Origin: Pavlovales sp. CCMP2436
Lineage: Eukaryota > Haptophyta > Pavlovophyceae > Pavlovales
Assembly: GCA_026770615.1 (NCBI GenBank)
Contig: MU631886.1
Location: 7,093-20,130 of the forward strand
Reading direction: 5' to 3'
Length of the DNA: 13,038 bases
Each line of letters begins with the position of its first letter. The first letter of the stretch is position 1. The notes beneath the pieces were generated by a model. The model was not told the DNA's origin. It was given only the letters and a program-made list of their open reading frames with translations, and made no database searches. Below are positions 1 to 6,703 of the stretch, piece after piece. Both the position numbers and the translations under genes were made by a program.

Positions 1-8
1 AAGCCAGT

Positions 9-112
9 GCAGCCGACTAAGGCACGCAGCAGGCAATGGGCGACGCAGCGCTCAGACCAGCACAACATTCAGAACAGTCAGACGCCAGCTTGAATCCCTA
101 TCAGTCAATATA
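9..112 (+). repeat. Dispersed repeat family A, copy A1 (longest plus-strand copy)
   Basis: The 95 bases at 9-103 recur on the minus strand at 12359-12453 with one mismatch. Bases 29-103 recur exactly at 12571-12645, and shorter pieces lie at 12771-12814 and 12824-12871. Every copy ends at the same motif, CCCTATCA. Copies A1 and A5 also share the next nine bases (GTCAATATA). The left part contains CCGACTAAGGCACGCAG, which looks like a branch point followed by a 3' splice site. A1 sits exactly where GC-rich sequence gives way to the AT-rich segment. No protein of its own is visible. Confidence 0.9.
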
Positions 113-130
113 AGAGATTATCAATATCTT

Positions 131-480
131 CTTAGTGTCTGCGACACGATACGGCCTATACATAGATTAGTAGGTTACTCTGTCGTACATCAAAAGGTTT
201 AAATGTGTTTTATCAATATTTAACAATGTTTTACCGTATCTATAAAGCTTACGGCATTATGACGTACTTACTAAGTGTCTCGCGACACGTGCGGCCGATG
301 TATCAAAATCTATAAAGCTCACGACATTATGACGTACTTAAATAGTGACTACGTCACTGGCGGCTTATGTATCAAATTGAATAAAATCTATAAAAATCCC
401 TTACCATTATGGTATGTATATAGAATTTATTAGATTTCTTAGATTAATTAAATCGATAAGGTCCGCATATGTATCAAATA
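131..480. repeat. Tandem array of palindrome-bearing units
   Basis: Three units start with ATCTATAAA at 238, 308 and 386 and end near ATGTATCAAA. Each has one palindrome around CATTATG and a region ending CGGC/CCGC-ATGTATC. Units 1 and 2 and a partial upstream unit carry a second hairpin: GTGTC-TGC-GACAC (135-147), GTGTC-TCGC-GACAC (275-288) and AGTGAC-TAC-GTCACT (344-358). One stem pair changes from T-A to A-T while pairing is kept. Unit 3 has TACCAT-T-ATGGTA instead of the imperfect CATTATG palindrome. No convincing coding frame spans the array. Confidence 0.7.
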
Positions 481-798
481 AGTGACGGCAGAGTGGTAAG
501 TACTGACAAATCTAATAAGAAGTACGCAAAATATCAATGAACCACAAATTAATCATACCATAATGGTAAGAGATTATATAAATATACGACAAGGTACGGG
601 CACCGTACCATAGTGCCGTAAAATATAAGTATTTTTATTCATTTATAAGTATTTATTAGATTTTGTTAGTTTTTTATTAGATTTATTAGATATTTCTTAC
701 TTTTTATTAGATTTGTCCTATCGATAGCCTTAAAAAGTTCCTAAAATTCGTGATGTTTATATTACTTAATTTTTTAGATCTTTTCATTATTTTGGTAA
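481..798. other. AT-rich non-coding stretch with further hairpins
   Basis: No gene is supported here. It continues the palindrome-rich pattern: TACCAT-A-ATGGTA near 557-569, which is the reverse complement of the palindrome at 403-415, and a perfect 7-base stem GGTACGG-GCA-CCGTACC at 593-609. From about 640 to 715 the motif TTATTAGATTT is repeated several times in imperfect form. Confidence 0.5.
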
Positions 799-969
799 AA
801 TTTCGCAATTAAAATATTTAATTCATATGTTAAAAAATCTTTTAAAGAATACGTAAAGCTTCAATTTGATGAAAAACGAGCTCTCGAAAAATTGATTCTT
901 GATAATAAAACTATGAATTTATTTCGTGTTTTAATGTTTGCTGTTGTGATCTCTCCAACATCTGAATAA
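799..969 (+). pseudogene. Unrecognised coding remnant, no start codon
   Basis: A frame of 56 codons is open from the stop at 796 to the TAA at 967-969. Its composition looks protein-like: lysine- and glutamate-rich, then a hydrophobic stretch ending VVISPTSE. There is no ATG at its head, so it is a fragment if it is coding at all. The end loosely recalls the strand after Walker A in viral packaging ATPases, and a P-loop lies just downstream in 1011-1196, but the order is wrong for one gene and I do not assign a function. Confidence 0.3.
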
Positions 970-1010
970 AACCCTGAGTCTATCGTAATTGTATAAAAAA
1001 CGGTTGGTGT

Positions 1011-1196
1011 TTGTGTATCAAAAAACGTCCTCACAGTCTAATGTTTTCCGGTGGTCCAGGATCGGGGAAATCGAGTATGTTATATAGATGCTTTTATTTT
1101 CCTGGATGTCATCAGACTGCTGTCATTCTGGCGAGTGAAAATGGACATTTAGAATGTGTGAAAGTGTTACTCGATGCTGGTGCTGATATTAAATAA
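1011..1196 (+). pseudogene. P-loop fragment fused to one ankyrin repeat
   Basis: The frame is open for 61 codons from a TTG; the first ATG is at 1041. It encodes a Walker A motif (GGPGSGKSS), typical of nucleotide-binding loops. About 15 residues later comes a near-complete ankyrin helix pair (LASENGHLECVKVLLDAGAD), then TAA. No Walker B motif or further ankyrin unit follows in frame. A P-loop joined this closely to one ankyrin unit is not a known domain layout, so this is probably a rearranged junction of two broken genes. The 44 bases of the ankyrin part (1129-1172) recur inverted at 2575-2618 with one mismatch, which could have driven the rearrangement. Which ATPase family the P-loop came from cannot be told. 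Confidence 0.55.
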
Positions 1197-1203
1197 ATTA
1201 TTG

Positions 1204-1329
1204 ATGTTAAACCAATTCTACTGGCTCCATCTGGGTATATCTGCCGAATTTGGTAAGAATGTAGAGGAGTTAAACTTTGAAAAAACTGGATGGAACGGGA
1301 AAAACACGAAGTGCAATTATTGTAAGTGA
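1204..1329 (+). pseudogene. Short unrecognised ORF remnant
   Basis: An ATG at 1204 opens 41 codons to TGA at 1327. It ends in KCNYCK, a possible first half of a zinc-binding knuckle. Continuing past the stop in the same frame gives further Lys-rich sequence and a Cys-His pair (FTCHKR) separated by another stop. This may be a decayed C2H2-like finger, but the support is thin. Confidence 0.25.
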
Positions 1330-1408
1330 TCCTTTTTAAAAGAAAAAAAGAAGTAACATTTTACTTGTCATAAGAGACGATACTGATGATAATAGGCTCG
1401 GCTGTTAA

Positions 1409-1546
1409 ATTGACGACAGAACCGTAGAAAATTCACCATTTAAAAATCATAGTCGTCTATATCATGAACTTACTTATGATACGATTGCGGAACGAGGAAC
1501 AATGGTAAAATATTTAACATATCAATCATCCCTATATATACATTAG
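1409..1546 (+). pseudogene. Unrecognised ORF remnant
   Basis: There are 45 open codons with a mixed, protein-like composition (charged and aromatic residues; ends in TAG at 1544). It has no ATG at the head and no recognised motif. It lies on the same strand as the ankyrin and P-loop fragment upstream and could be part of the same dead gene or another one. Between 1547 and 1854 I see only AT-rich sequence with short open stretches on either strand and nothing I can support. Confidence 0.25.
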
Positions 1547-1854
1547 ATTTTTATCTCATATAAAAGTATGAAAATGAAGGCACTTTTCTAATGCGGGCCA
1601 TTAAACAAAGCGATTATAACAATAATAATAATAATGTATCAAGATTGCTCTTATACATATATATTTAAGAAGAGTGTCTTCTATTATATAATATTTTATA
1701 TAAATACGCAATTCTATTAAACTTTTAGAAAAATATATTTTCAGTAAAAACGAATGCGAAAAAGATGGACGATGATGACGAAGATACCCCAAGTATTTTT
1801 TTTCATGAAAATGTATATTGATCAGTACAGAGACCCACAAAAACTACGAAAGAA

Positions 1855-2184
1855 CTATAAGAATTGTAGATTCATATCCGATTTATAATTTACTATTTTC
1901 TGTTTTTTTTGCAATACAATCTCGTTATTATCATTCTTCTTGATACCATACTTGTCGAGGGTACTTTGTTCAATATTGCGCGTGTTATTCAATAGACCTG
2001 TTGTAATCAGATCCATCGAGAACGTAAGCAGTTGATGCAAGAGCAGCGCATATACATCGCTAGCTAATGCCCTTGTATTCAGTATTGATATATTGCTATT
2101 GGTAACAGTGTTAGAACTGTTAAATGAATACGGTACAATGGTATCGTTAATACATATATACGAAAAACTATAGTCTTTTAAATT
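1855..2184 (-). pseudogene. Longest open frame of the AT-rich segment, unrecognised
   Basis: The minus-strand frame is open for 109 codons from just after a stop at 2185-2187 to TAG at 1855-1857. The first ATG is about half way in (2040), so either the 5' end is missing or only the last 61 residues were ever made. The composition is hydrophilic and rich in Asn, Ser and Thr, with a Lys/Asn-rich tail. No motif identifies a family. Being much longer than the surrounding fragments, it may be the least decayed part of a former viral-type gene. Confidence 0.35.
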
Positions 2185-2354
2185 TTAAGATTACCATTTT
2201 TTATATTTGAACATATTTTTAGTTTATAAATTTCATCAATATATGAACTTTTAGAAAACAAAAACATAATCGAAGGCAACAAAAAGAGATTATACCTGTA
2301 TGCATTTGTATAGATATAATTTTATGAATTTTTATTTGTTTACTAATAATATAA

Positions 2355-2426
2355 TAGATTCACCTTATTTTGTAGATTCACCTTATTTTGTAGATTCACC
2401 TTATTTTGTAGATTCACCTTATTTTG
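2355..2426 (-). repeat. Perfect tandem repeat, 18 bases x 4
   Basis: Four identical 18-base units (TAGATTCACCTTATTTTG) run head to tail. The period is a multiple of three, and on the minus strand the units read as the hexapeptide NKVNLQ repeated at the end of a 75-codon frame (2343-2570). The perfect identity points to recent expansion. That minus frame overlaps the ankyrin remnant in another frame, so the repeat probably lies in or next to the broken ankyrin gene. Confidence 0.85.
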
Positions 2427-2469
2427 TCGGTGTGCGAGTAACAATTCCGTTGGTGGTGAACCAATAATA

Positions 2470-3160
2470 TTAAACGATATTGATGACGACATTAAATGTG
2501 TTACCGTAAAAAAATAGGTACAATTTGTCAAGCGACAGAAGTAAGTAATCAACAATTTTCTGATGTCCACCAGTGAGTAACGCTTTCACACATTCTAAAT
2601 GTCCATTTTCACTCGCCAACATCAGCGACGTACAAACCCCTATTTTATACATTAATTTGTTAAAAAAACACCCAACTTGTAACTACGATAATGAGACTAA
2701 ACCGCTTTATTGTAACGAACATAAAGAAACTGATATGATCGATGTCATACCAAATGCCATTGTTTAAAACGTCTTGACATCATAAATGCTTATATATCCA
2801 GCTGTTCCGTGAGAAGCGCACAATATGGTTCTCTCGTCACAGGAAACATATCATCACAAATGCCTGAAAAAGCGACATTAGCGCGGTATTTCCATAACCA
2901 TTTCGTAAAATCACCTCAATTTCTGGGCTCGAAATATGGTGACACAAATTCTTCAAAATGATTTTTTGATAATATATCAATAAAGACTTTCATTTTATAT
3001 TTGTTAGAGATATAATTTTGAGAAGAGAATAATATTTGGTTTAATAACAATGTATTTGAACTTCAAATTTACGGATTCCTAAATAAATTGTTGCAGTCGA
3101 GTCGTAAACTCGGTTAACATGTCCTTTATTACTCGCCTTAAACAGCGCGGTTTTTCCATA
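2470..3160 (-). pseudogene. Decayed ankyrin-repeat gene
   Basis: Three ankyrin signatures lie in order on the minus strand, in different frames and separated by stops. They are GKTALFKASNKGHVNRV at about 3108-3160, GYGNTALMSLF at about 2865-2900, and LMLASENGHLECVKALL at about 2572-2623. The last is followed directly by GHQKIVDYLL, the start of another repeat joined after an apparent deletion. Ankyrin repeats are about 33 residues of helix-loop-helix that bind proteins. Large families of them occur in mimivirus-like and other giant viruses, often with F-box or other adaptors. Enough repeats remain to call the family, but no intact frame does. Bases 2575-2618 are an inverted near-copy of 1129-1172. 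Confidence 0.7.
2648..2767 (+). pseudogene. EsV-1-7-type cysteine-rich repeat remnant
   Basis: The last 40 codons of a plus frame (stop 2765-2767) fit the EsV-1-7 repeat. That repeat is CX4CX16CX2H followed by about 12 residues with a Met-Val-Asp-Val-like core. Here the third Cys and His are present (YCNEHKE), followed by DMIDVIPN. Sixteen residues before that Cys, the expected second Cys is Leu, and the first is Tyr. The hydrophobic position after Pro (usually Phe or Tyr before Asn-Tyr) is Cys. The family was named from a phaeovirus gene and includes the brown-algal regulator IMMEDIATE UPRIGHT. Two missing cysteines and the lack of a start codon suggest a dead copy. It abuts the minus-strand ankyrin remnant back to back. 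Confidence 0.6.
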
Positions 3161-3191
3161 AGAAGCTTATAAATAGTACAACGCTAAGAAA

Positions 3192-3320
3192 GACCCCTTA
3201 AACCATGCCGTCGGTGCTATTGAACAATTCAAAACTGTCGTATATGTTCATCGATGCTAATTCAAATCACACTCAATTTAACTCTTCAGCGTCATATACC
3301 GGGAGTGATGATCTTTTCTA
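3192..3320 (+). pseudogene. Short unrecognised ORF in a sparse stretch
   Basis: An ATG near 3204 opens about 38 codons with Ser/Asn-rich, protein-like content, ending in TAA at about 3318-3320. No motif is recognised. The flanking bases 2768-2860 and 3000-3060 show nothing that can be supported. Confidence 0.2.
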
Positions 3321-3332
3321 ATTAAGAAATGA

Positions 3333-3509
3333 TTAGAATCTTCTCATTTCATTCCGTATAAATACCCGAAATCAAAATGCTTATGTTGTAATATTACTGA
3401 GATTACTCAAATGTCGTTCCATTGTGGTCATATTCTCGCTGATCGATGTCATATCAAAACGGTGTATCCCGAATGTAAAAAACGACCTATCTATAACTAC
3501 GAGAATTAA
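3333..3509 (+). pseudogene. Second EsV-1-7-type remnant (RING-like alternative)
   Basis: The frame is open from 3333 to TAA at 3507. It ends in ECKKRPIYNYEN, which matches the middle of an EsV-1-7 repeat (second Cys, Lys-Lys-Arg-Pro, aromatic-Asn-Tyr). The preceding part of the repeat is found one frame away (LIDVISKRCIP), so a small deletion between the first and second Cys explains the break. The DNA TGATCGATGTCATA is shared with the repeat at 2648-2767. The single open frame can also be read as a RING finger: C-x2-C-x11-C-x-H-x2-A-x2-C-x5-Y-x2-C, with two cysteines replaced. I prefer EsV-1-7 because of the CKKRP-aromatic-NY core and the shared DNA. Either way it has lost zinc ligands or its frame. 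Confidence 0.5.
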
Positions 3510-3663
3510 AAGATTTAATAAGTTCATTAAAATATTTACATTTATTACGTTCGATTTCAAACAAATAAACACGCATGGAAATTTGATAGTGGATTTCAAA
3601 AAATAATAATTTAAGCCACGCACGTGGTAGCCCTGCCGCGTAAAATATTATACAGATAGGTAA

Positions 3664-3804
3664 AGCTGTAATCACCCTGAGTATTACGAAGCCGAGAAAA
3701 CACTGAATGCAAATGAATTAATCAATGGGCAAGAACTACAGACAATTATCGATTATATTGACGACATTATCCCACCGCGCGGTATCACCAATATCATTTT
3801 GTAA
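3664..3804 (+). pseudogene. Unrecognised acidic ORF remnant
   Basis: There are 46 open codons ending in TAA (3802-3804), starting right after a stop and without ATG. The composition is protein-like, with a Glu/Asn-rich first half and an IIDYIDDIIPP stretch. The family is unknown. It may be part of the same plus-strand array of broken genes as the EsV-1-7 fragments. Confidence 0.3.
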
Positions 3805-3891
3805 ATTCACATCAGCAGGAACTTTTTAAGGCTATTCTTAGCTTCTGAATATTTTGCCTCATGTTTAGCGAGCGTAAGTTTAAGAGTCTAA

Positions 3892-4164
3892 TCGTCATCG
3901 CTTAATTTCGTATTGATATTAGAAGTATTTGACGAAACCACATATGAATGCGAGGGAATCAGTATTTTATTTAATTCTACAACTATGCGACTTAGATATG
4001 GTCGCTTAATTGTCGATATTTATCAAGGGCGTGAATTTCATGCAACGCTGCCATCGCCATCAATGAACATAGTCATCATTTACCAAGGACTTTATGTTAA
4101 ATATCTAAAAAATAGTGCACCATATTATATATTGGAATTGACTTTTTGTTCTCCAAGTTTATAA
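3892..4164 (+). pseudogene. Unrecognised ORF of 90 codons, no ATG near its head
   Basis: The plus frame is open from after a stop at 3889-3891 to TAA at 4162-4164. It lacks an ATG until about 30 codons in. The content alternates hydrophobic and polar residues, compatible with a beta-rich domain (stretches such as LIVDIYQGREF and MNIVIIYQGLY). I do not recognise the family. The next plus frame (4176-4397) begins just 12 bases after it, so the two may be pieces of one former gene. Confidence 0.35.
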
Positions 4165-4175
4165 TTTGTAATTAA

Positions 4176-4397
4176 TTCATAATTAGAGAAGTCTCTTCTG
4201 AAAATCGTAGAAAAGAAGACTTAGAAAGTTATCATGAATCTATTGCTATGATTTGGATTTCACGTGAATTAAATAAAGATGCTGATAAATACAGCAATGA
4301 TGCGATAATTAATATGTGCGATTTTGGTAATTTTGGGGGTATATTTGAGAACCATCATACCATATTTCGCAAAATGTCATACCGACCATATTGGTAA
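4176..4397 (+). pseudogene. Unrecognised charged ORF remnant
   Basis: The frame is open for 73 codons to TAA at 4395-4397, without ATG at the head. It is rich in Glu, Asp, Lys and Asn at first, then has Gly/Phe and His-rich sequence. No motif identifies it. Its position 12 bases downstream of the preceding fragment suggests a single decayed gene with a frameshift between them. Confidence 0.3.
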
Positions 4398-4512
4398 ATA
4401 CGATAAAAACGCGAGTAACATAAAACGAAAAATGTGAAGTAAAGTGGAAGTTTAATGATAGCACATTAAATAAGACCATTTTATATTACATCTAAAACTG
4501 ACATTAAAAGGA

Positions 4513-4647
4513 TTAGACAACTGGTGACGTGCGTTGTGTAAGTGTGCCATCGCCTAGTTGACCATAATCATTATAACCTTTAAAAATATATTCAAAAACT
4601 AATAAAATTAGAACGAAATTTGAAACGGAAATAATGTGTTTAGAAAA
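4513..4647 (-). pseudogene. RCC1-repeat fragment 1
   Basis: The minus frame of 44 codons reads ISVSNFVLILLV, then a short linker, then YNDYGQLGDGTLTQRTSPVV and a stop. That is the signature of one RCC1 repeat: a hydrophobic strand, then G-x-N/D-x-x-GQLGDGT. RCC1 repeats build seven-bladed beta-propellers that bind proteins, chromatin or lipids; a working protein needs about seven, and this frame has one. The 35 bases 4531-4565 are identical to 5527-5561, so both fragments come from the same gene or repeat family. Confidence 0.65.
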
Positions 4648-4714
4648 TTAACTCGATTGTTTCACCTTCGTTCGTTTTAGCCATTACAATTAATTGTTTT
4701 TTTATATATAATGA

Positions 4715-5011
4715 TATGCATGGTATGATAATCTCGAGAAAACGAAAAAGTATATTAAAGAACATACAAAATTGCCTACAAATTATGTACTACATTTAAA
4801 TTCGATTCATCTGATTTTGAGAACAATGTAATCGAATTTGAGAATATTATTGAGAAAACAAAAAAGTATAATTAAAGAACATAAAAAATCGCCTACAAAT
4901 TATAAGAAAGACTCAGTAATTAAAACGCTAGTATTTTTAGATAAGAATTGGGATTCTAGATTTCGCATGGTAAAAACGTGTTGTAGTCTTTACCTTGAAA
5001 ATGTTACATAA
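4715..5011 (+). pseudogene. Duplicated, frameshifted lysine-rich gene fragment
   Basis: Two direct copies of about 51 bases (4736-4786 and 4852-4903) encode the same motif, EKTKKYIKEH followed by PTNY. The first copy reads through to a stop at 4829. The second is preceded in frame by an acidic stretch (ENNVIEFENIIEKTKKY). It then has one extra base that shifts the rest (IKEH to the TAA at 5009-5011) into the next frame, where it ends LVFLDKNWDSRFRMVKTC and a few more residues. The family is not recognised. The duplication plus frameshift shows sequence that was once coding and is no longer maintained. The gap 4398-4512 holds no supported gene. Confidence 0.45.
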
Positions 5012-5096
5012 GACCAATTTTTTTTAGTTTTCTCCCACACTTTAGTAAGTGAATTTTGTGATAGGCAAACGATTCAGTATTATTAGTTTCACATAA

Positions 5097-5496
5097 TTTA
5101 AAATTATTCAAAAAAAAGGAAATGGTTTATTTGCAACACATAACGGAAATCCAATTTCTGTATACTGTCCTCTATCAAAAATACCATTATCAATCAAACA
5201 ATATAAGGATACTGAAAATAAATGTCCACCTGACGAAAAATCAAAAAAATCGGATGTTTTTAAGACAGATTGAAAAATGAGATGAACTGTGCGATTAAAA
5301 CAACAAATAAAATATATAATAAACAAGTAAATGTGTATTTTATTAATCAAAAATTAGAACCGGTTCAGTATATAAGTAGTAAAAAGTCACGATGAAGAAC
5401 ATAAATTAAATGTCGTAGAGTTCGCACCATATAATAGTACTGAACAAGTACAAAATTCTGAAAAAAATTCCCACAAATACTAGTAATGTTGCATCC
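5097..5496 (+). pseudogene. Unrecognised plus-strand gene broken into three frames
   Basis: Three protein-like plus frames follow each other. The first, 5097-5273, contains NGLFATHNGNPISVYCPLSK. The second, about 5264-5395, is Asn/Lys-rich. The third, about 5391-5496, returns to the first frame. Each ends at a stop that overlaps or nearly touches the next, as expected for a gene with two frameshifts. No ATG is placed sensibly and no family is recognised. The last part overlaps the RCC1 remnant on the other strand, so at most one strand was coding there, or the two pieces meet at a rearrangement point. Confidence 0.35.
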
Positions 5497-5600
5497 TGAT
5501 AATGCGCTGATCACAACTGGCGAATTGCGTTGTGTAAGTGTGCCATCGCCTAGTTGACCATTAGCATTTTGACCATCGTCGTAGTTTTCCGCCTTTTCAT
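5365..5600 (-). pseudogene. RCC1-repeat fragment 2, next to the host junction
   Basis: The minus frame reads NANGQLGDGTLTQRNSPVV and, after a short linker, a second-blade strand (ITSICGNFFQNFVLVQYY), then continues to a stop at 5365. This is one full RCC1 repeat plus part of the next strand. Upstream the frame runs into GC-richer sequence up to 5667 without an ATG, so the true 5' end is missing and the apparent start is only a TTG. A 35-base block (5527-5561) is identical to 4531-4565. It is probably the same former RCC1 gene as fragment 1, split by sequence now between them. Confidence 0.7.
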
Positions 5601-5713
5601 CTTTCATATATTCGGCATAGAAACCCCCGGGCGTTTTCGCCAGTGAGGCTGGACAACGCTTACCCAAATTTCAGTGTGGGTCTGGTTCACGAGCCTCTTG
5701 ACCCCTCGATCTC

Positions 5714-6152
5714 ATGCTGTGCCTGCTCGCGGCTGTGGCGGGCCTCGGCACTGCCGCTGGTCCCGCGAGGAGCACTGCACTGCTCAAAGCCGACTTGGTT
5801 CGCGCCTGCGCGCTCTGCGATCGCGGCTTCTCAGCTCGCCCGGCCACGCGCCGCAGGATCGACGAGCTCGTGCAGCAGCTGATCCCACTGAGCGATGTGG
5901 AGGACTGCACCGCTGGGCTGGACGGCACAATCGATGGCCGTCCGACCCCAATAGTAGCGCTGTGGGAGTTGGTCTACACGGATGCAGCGGACGTGATTGC
6001 GCTCGGCGCCAACCCGTTCATCGTCGTCGGATCCGTTTACCAAGACATTCGGCAGCCGCCCGTTTCGCTGAATCTGATCGAGCTGAGCCCGCGCGGACTG
6101 AATGCGCAGCTTTCTCTCGACACGACGGTACATTCCACCCCAATTCACCCAC

Positions 6153-6187
<35 letters not shown>

Positions 6188-6501
6188 CCATTTCCCCCCC
6201 CCCCCCCAATTCATAGTTCCGGCTCAAGGTATCGACTCGCGCATATGTACGCTCGCCAAAGCGGGCGGGTTTGAGTTTCGAGCAGGTGGGCGGAACGCCT
6301 CTGACCTTTCTTGGAGCTGCCATCCTGCCCAGCTTTGCGCCTCCGTCACTCAACTTGCCGAGCTCGCAGGAGCAGGCGGAGACCGGCCGGGCTTATTTCG
6401 ACATCAAATACCTCGACGAGGACATGCTGATCATTAAGCAGAGCTCACCCGGTGGCTATTTCGTATCGGTACGCGCCTCCGACTTTAGCAACGATGAATG
6501 A
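5714..6501 (+). CDS. Plastid lipid-associated protein (PAP/fibrillin family), two exons
   Basis: Fibrillins are lipocalin-like proteins of plastids, associated with plastoglobules and thylakoids, that bind hydrophobic molecules and support photoprotection. Exons are 5714-6127 and 6217-6501; the 89-base intron has GT at 6128 and AG at 6215-6216, phase 0, giving 232 residues. Family marks: WELVYT at 84-89, GSVYQ at 106-110 with Asn120, LSFEQV at 157-162, and the diagnostic C-terminal YLDEDMLIIKQSSPGGYFVSV (203 onward). ATG 5714 is the first Met after an in-frame TGA at 5699. Residues 1-16 are hydrophobic and could be a signal peptide of a bipartite plastid presequence, but no clear cleavage motif is visible. 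The gene begins only about 100 bases from the AT-rich segment, so its promoter may lie in foreign DNA or be lost. Length suits a compact family member. Confidence 0.85.
6154..6207 (+). repeat. Poly-C tract inside the fibrillin intron
   Basis: There is a run of 31 C (6154-6184), then a few other bases, then 14 C (6194-6207), just upstream of the AG at 6215-6216. It acts as an extreme polypyrimidine tract on the sense strand and as poly-G on the other. Long homopolymers are error-prone in sequencing, so the exact length is uncertain. Splicing from 6127 to 6217 keeps the frame whatever the length. Confidence 0.9.
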
Positions 6502-6703
6502 CCGCCTGTCGAGATGAACCGCGTGGCGGACGCGCCATCAATAATTTGAGATGAAACTTGCTGTTGGTAACTAACTAACTTGTGAGTGGTATGAACAGGG
6601 GTCTCTCAATGTCTCATCCCTGTCTGGGGTCAACGACAGTCAACGGATAACAATTTAAATATACTGAGTCCAGGCCCTAACTTTTCAGGCGGCGGGGACA
6701 TTG
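6502..6703. other. 3' flank of the fibrillin gene
   Basis: About 200 bases hold no gene. This is the presumed 3' untranslated region and terminator of the fibrillin gene; no canonical AATAAA is seen. The inverted-repeat element at 6704-7016 follows directly. Confidence 0.4.

Larger units (their letters stand above)
113..5620. other. AT-rich segment with decayed giant-virus-like gene fragments
   Basis: About 5.5 kb of strongly AT-rich DNA stands against GC-rich DNA on its right. No open frame exceeds about 110 codons, yet recognisable fragments occur on both strands: ankyrin repeats (1011-1196 plus; about 2470-3160 minus), EsV-1-7-type repeats (2648-2767 and 3333-3509 plus) and RCC1 repeats (4513-4647 and 5365-5600 minus). 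Many fragments read on from one frame to another across a stop or small indel, the mark of decay without selection. These families are common in large DNA viruses of algae and protists, but algae encode them too. No capsid, DNA polymerase or intact packaging ATPase can be seen, so a viral origin is an inference. An AT-rich host region of degenerate repeat genes is the alternative. Confidence 0.6.

Noticed and set aside
131..480. CRISPR array
   Set aside because: Units are 70-90 bases, diverged, with no unique spacers between constant repeats, in a eukaryotic context.
3378..3480. A RING-finger gene
   Set aside because: The spacing fits, but two ligand positions are Ala and Tyr, and the CKKRP-aromatic-NY core plus the out-of-frame DVISKRC fit EsV-1-7 better. 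Kept only as an alternative.
3381..3675. Minus-strand frames of 60-80 codons
   Set aside because: They oppose the EsV-1-7-like plus reading and have no motif.
5674..6437. Several frames with poly-Pro or poly-Gly stretches
   Set aside because: They read through the C31/C14 tract in the fibrillin intron or are shadows of its exons.
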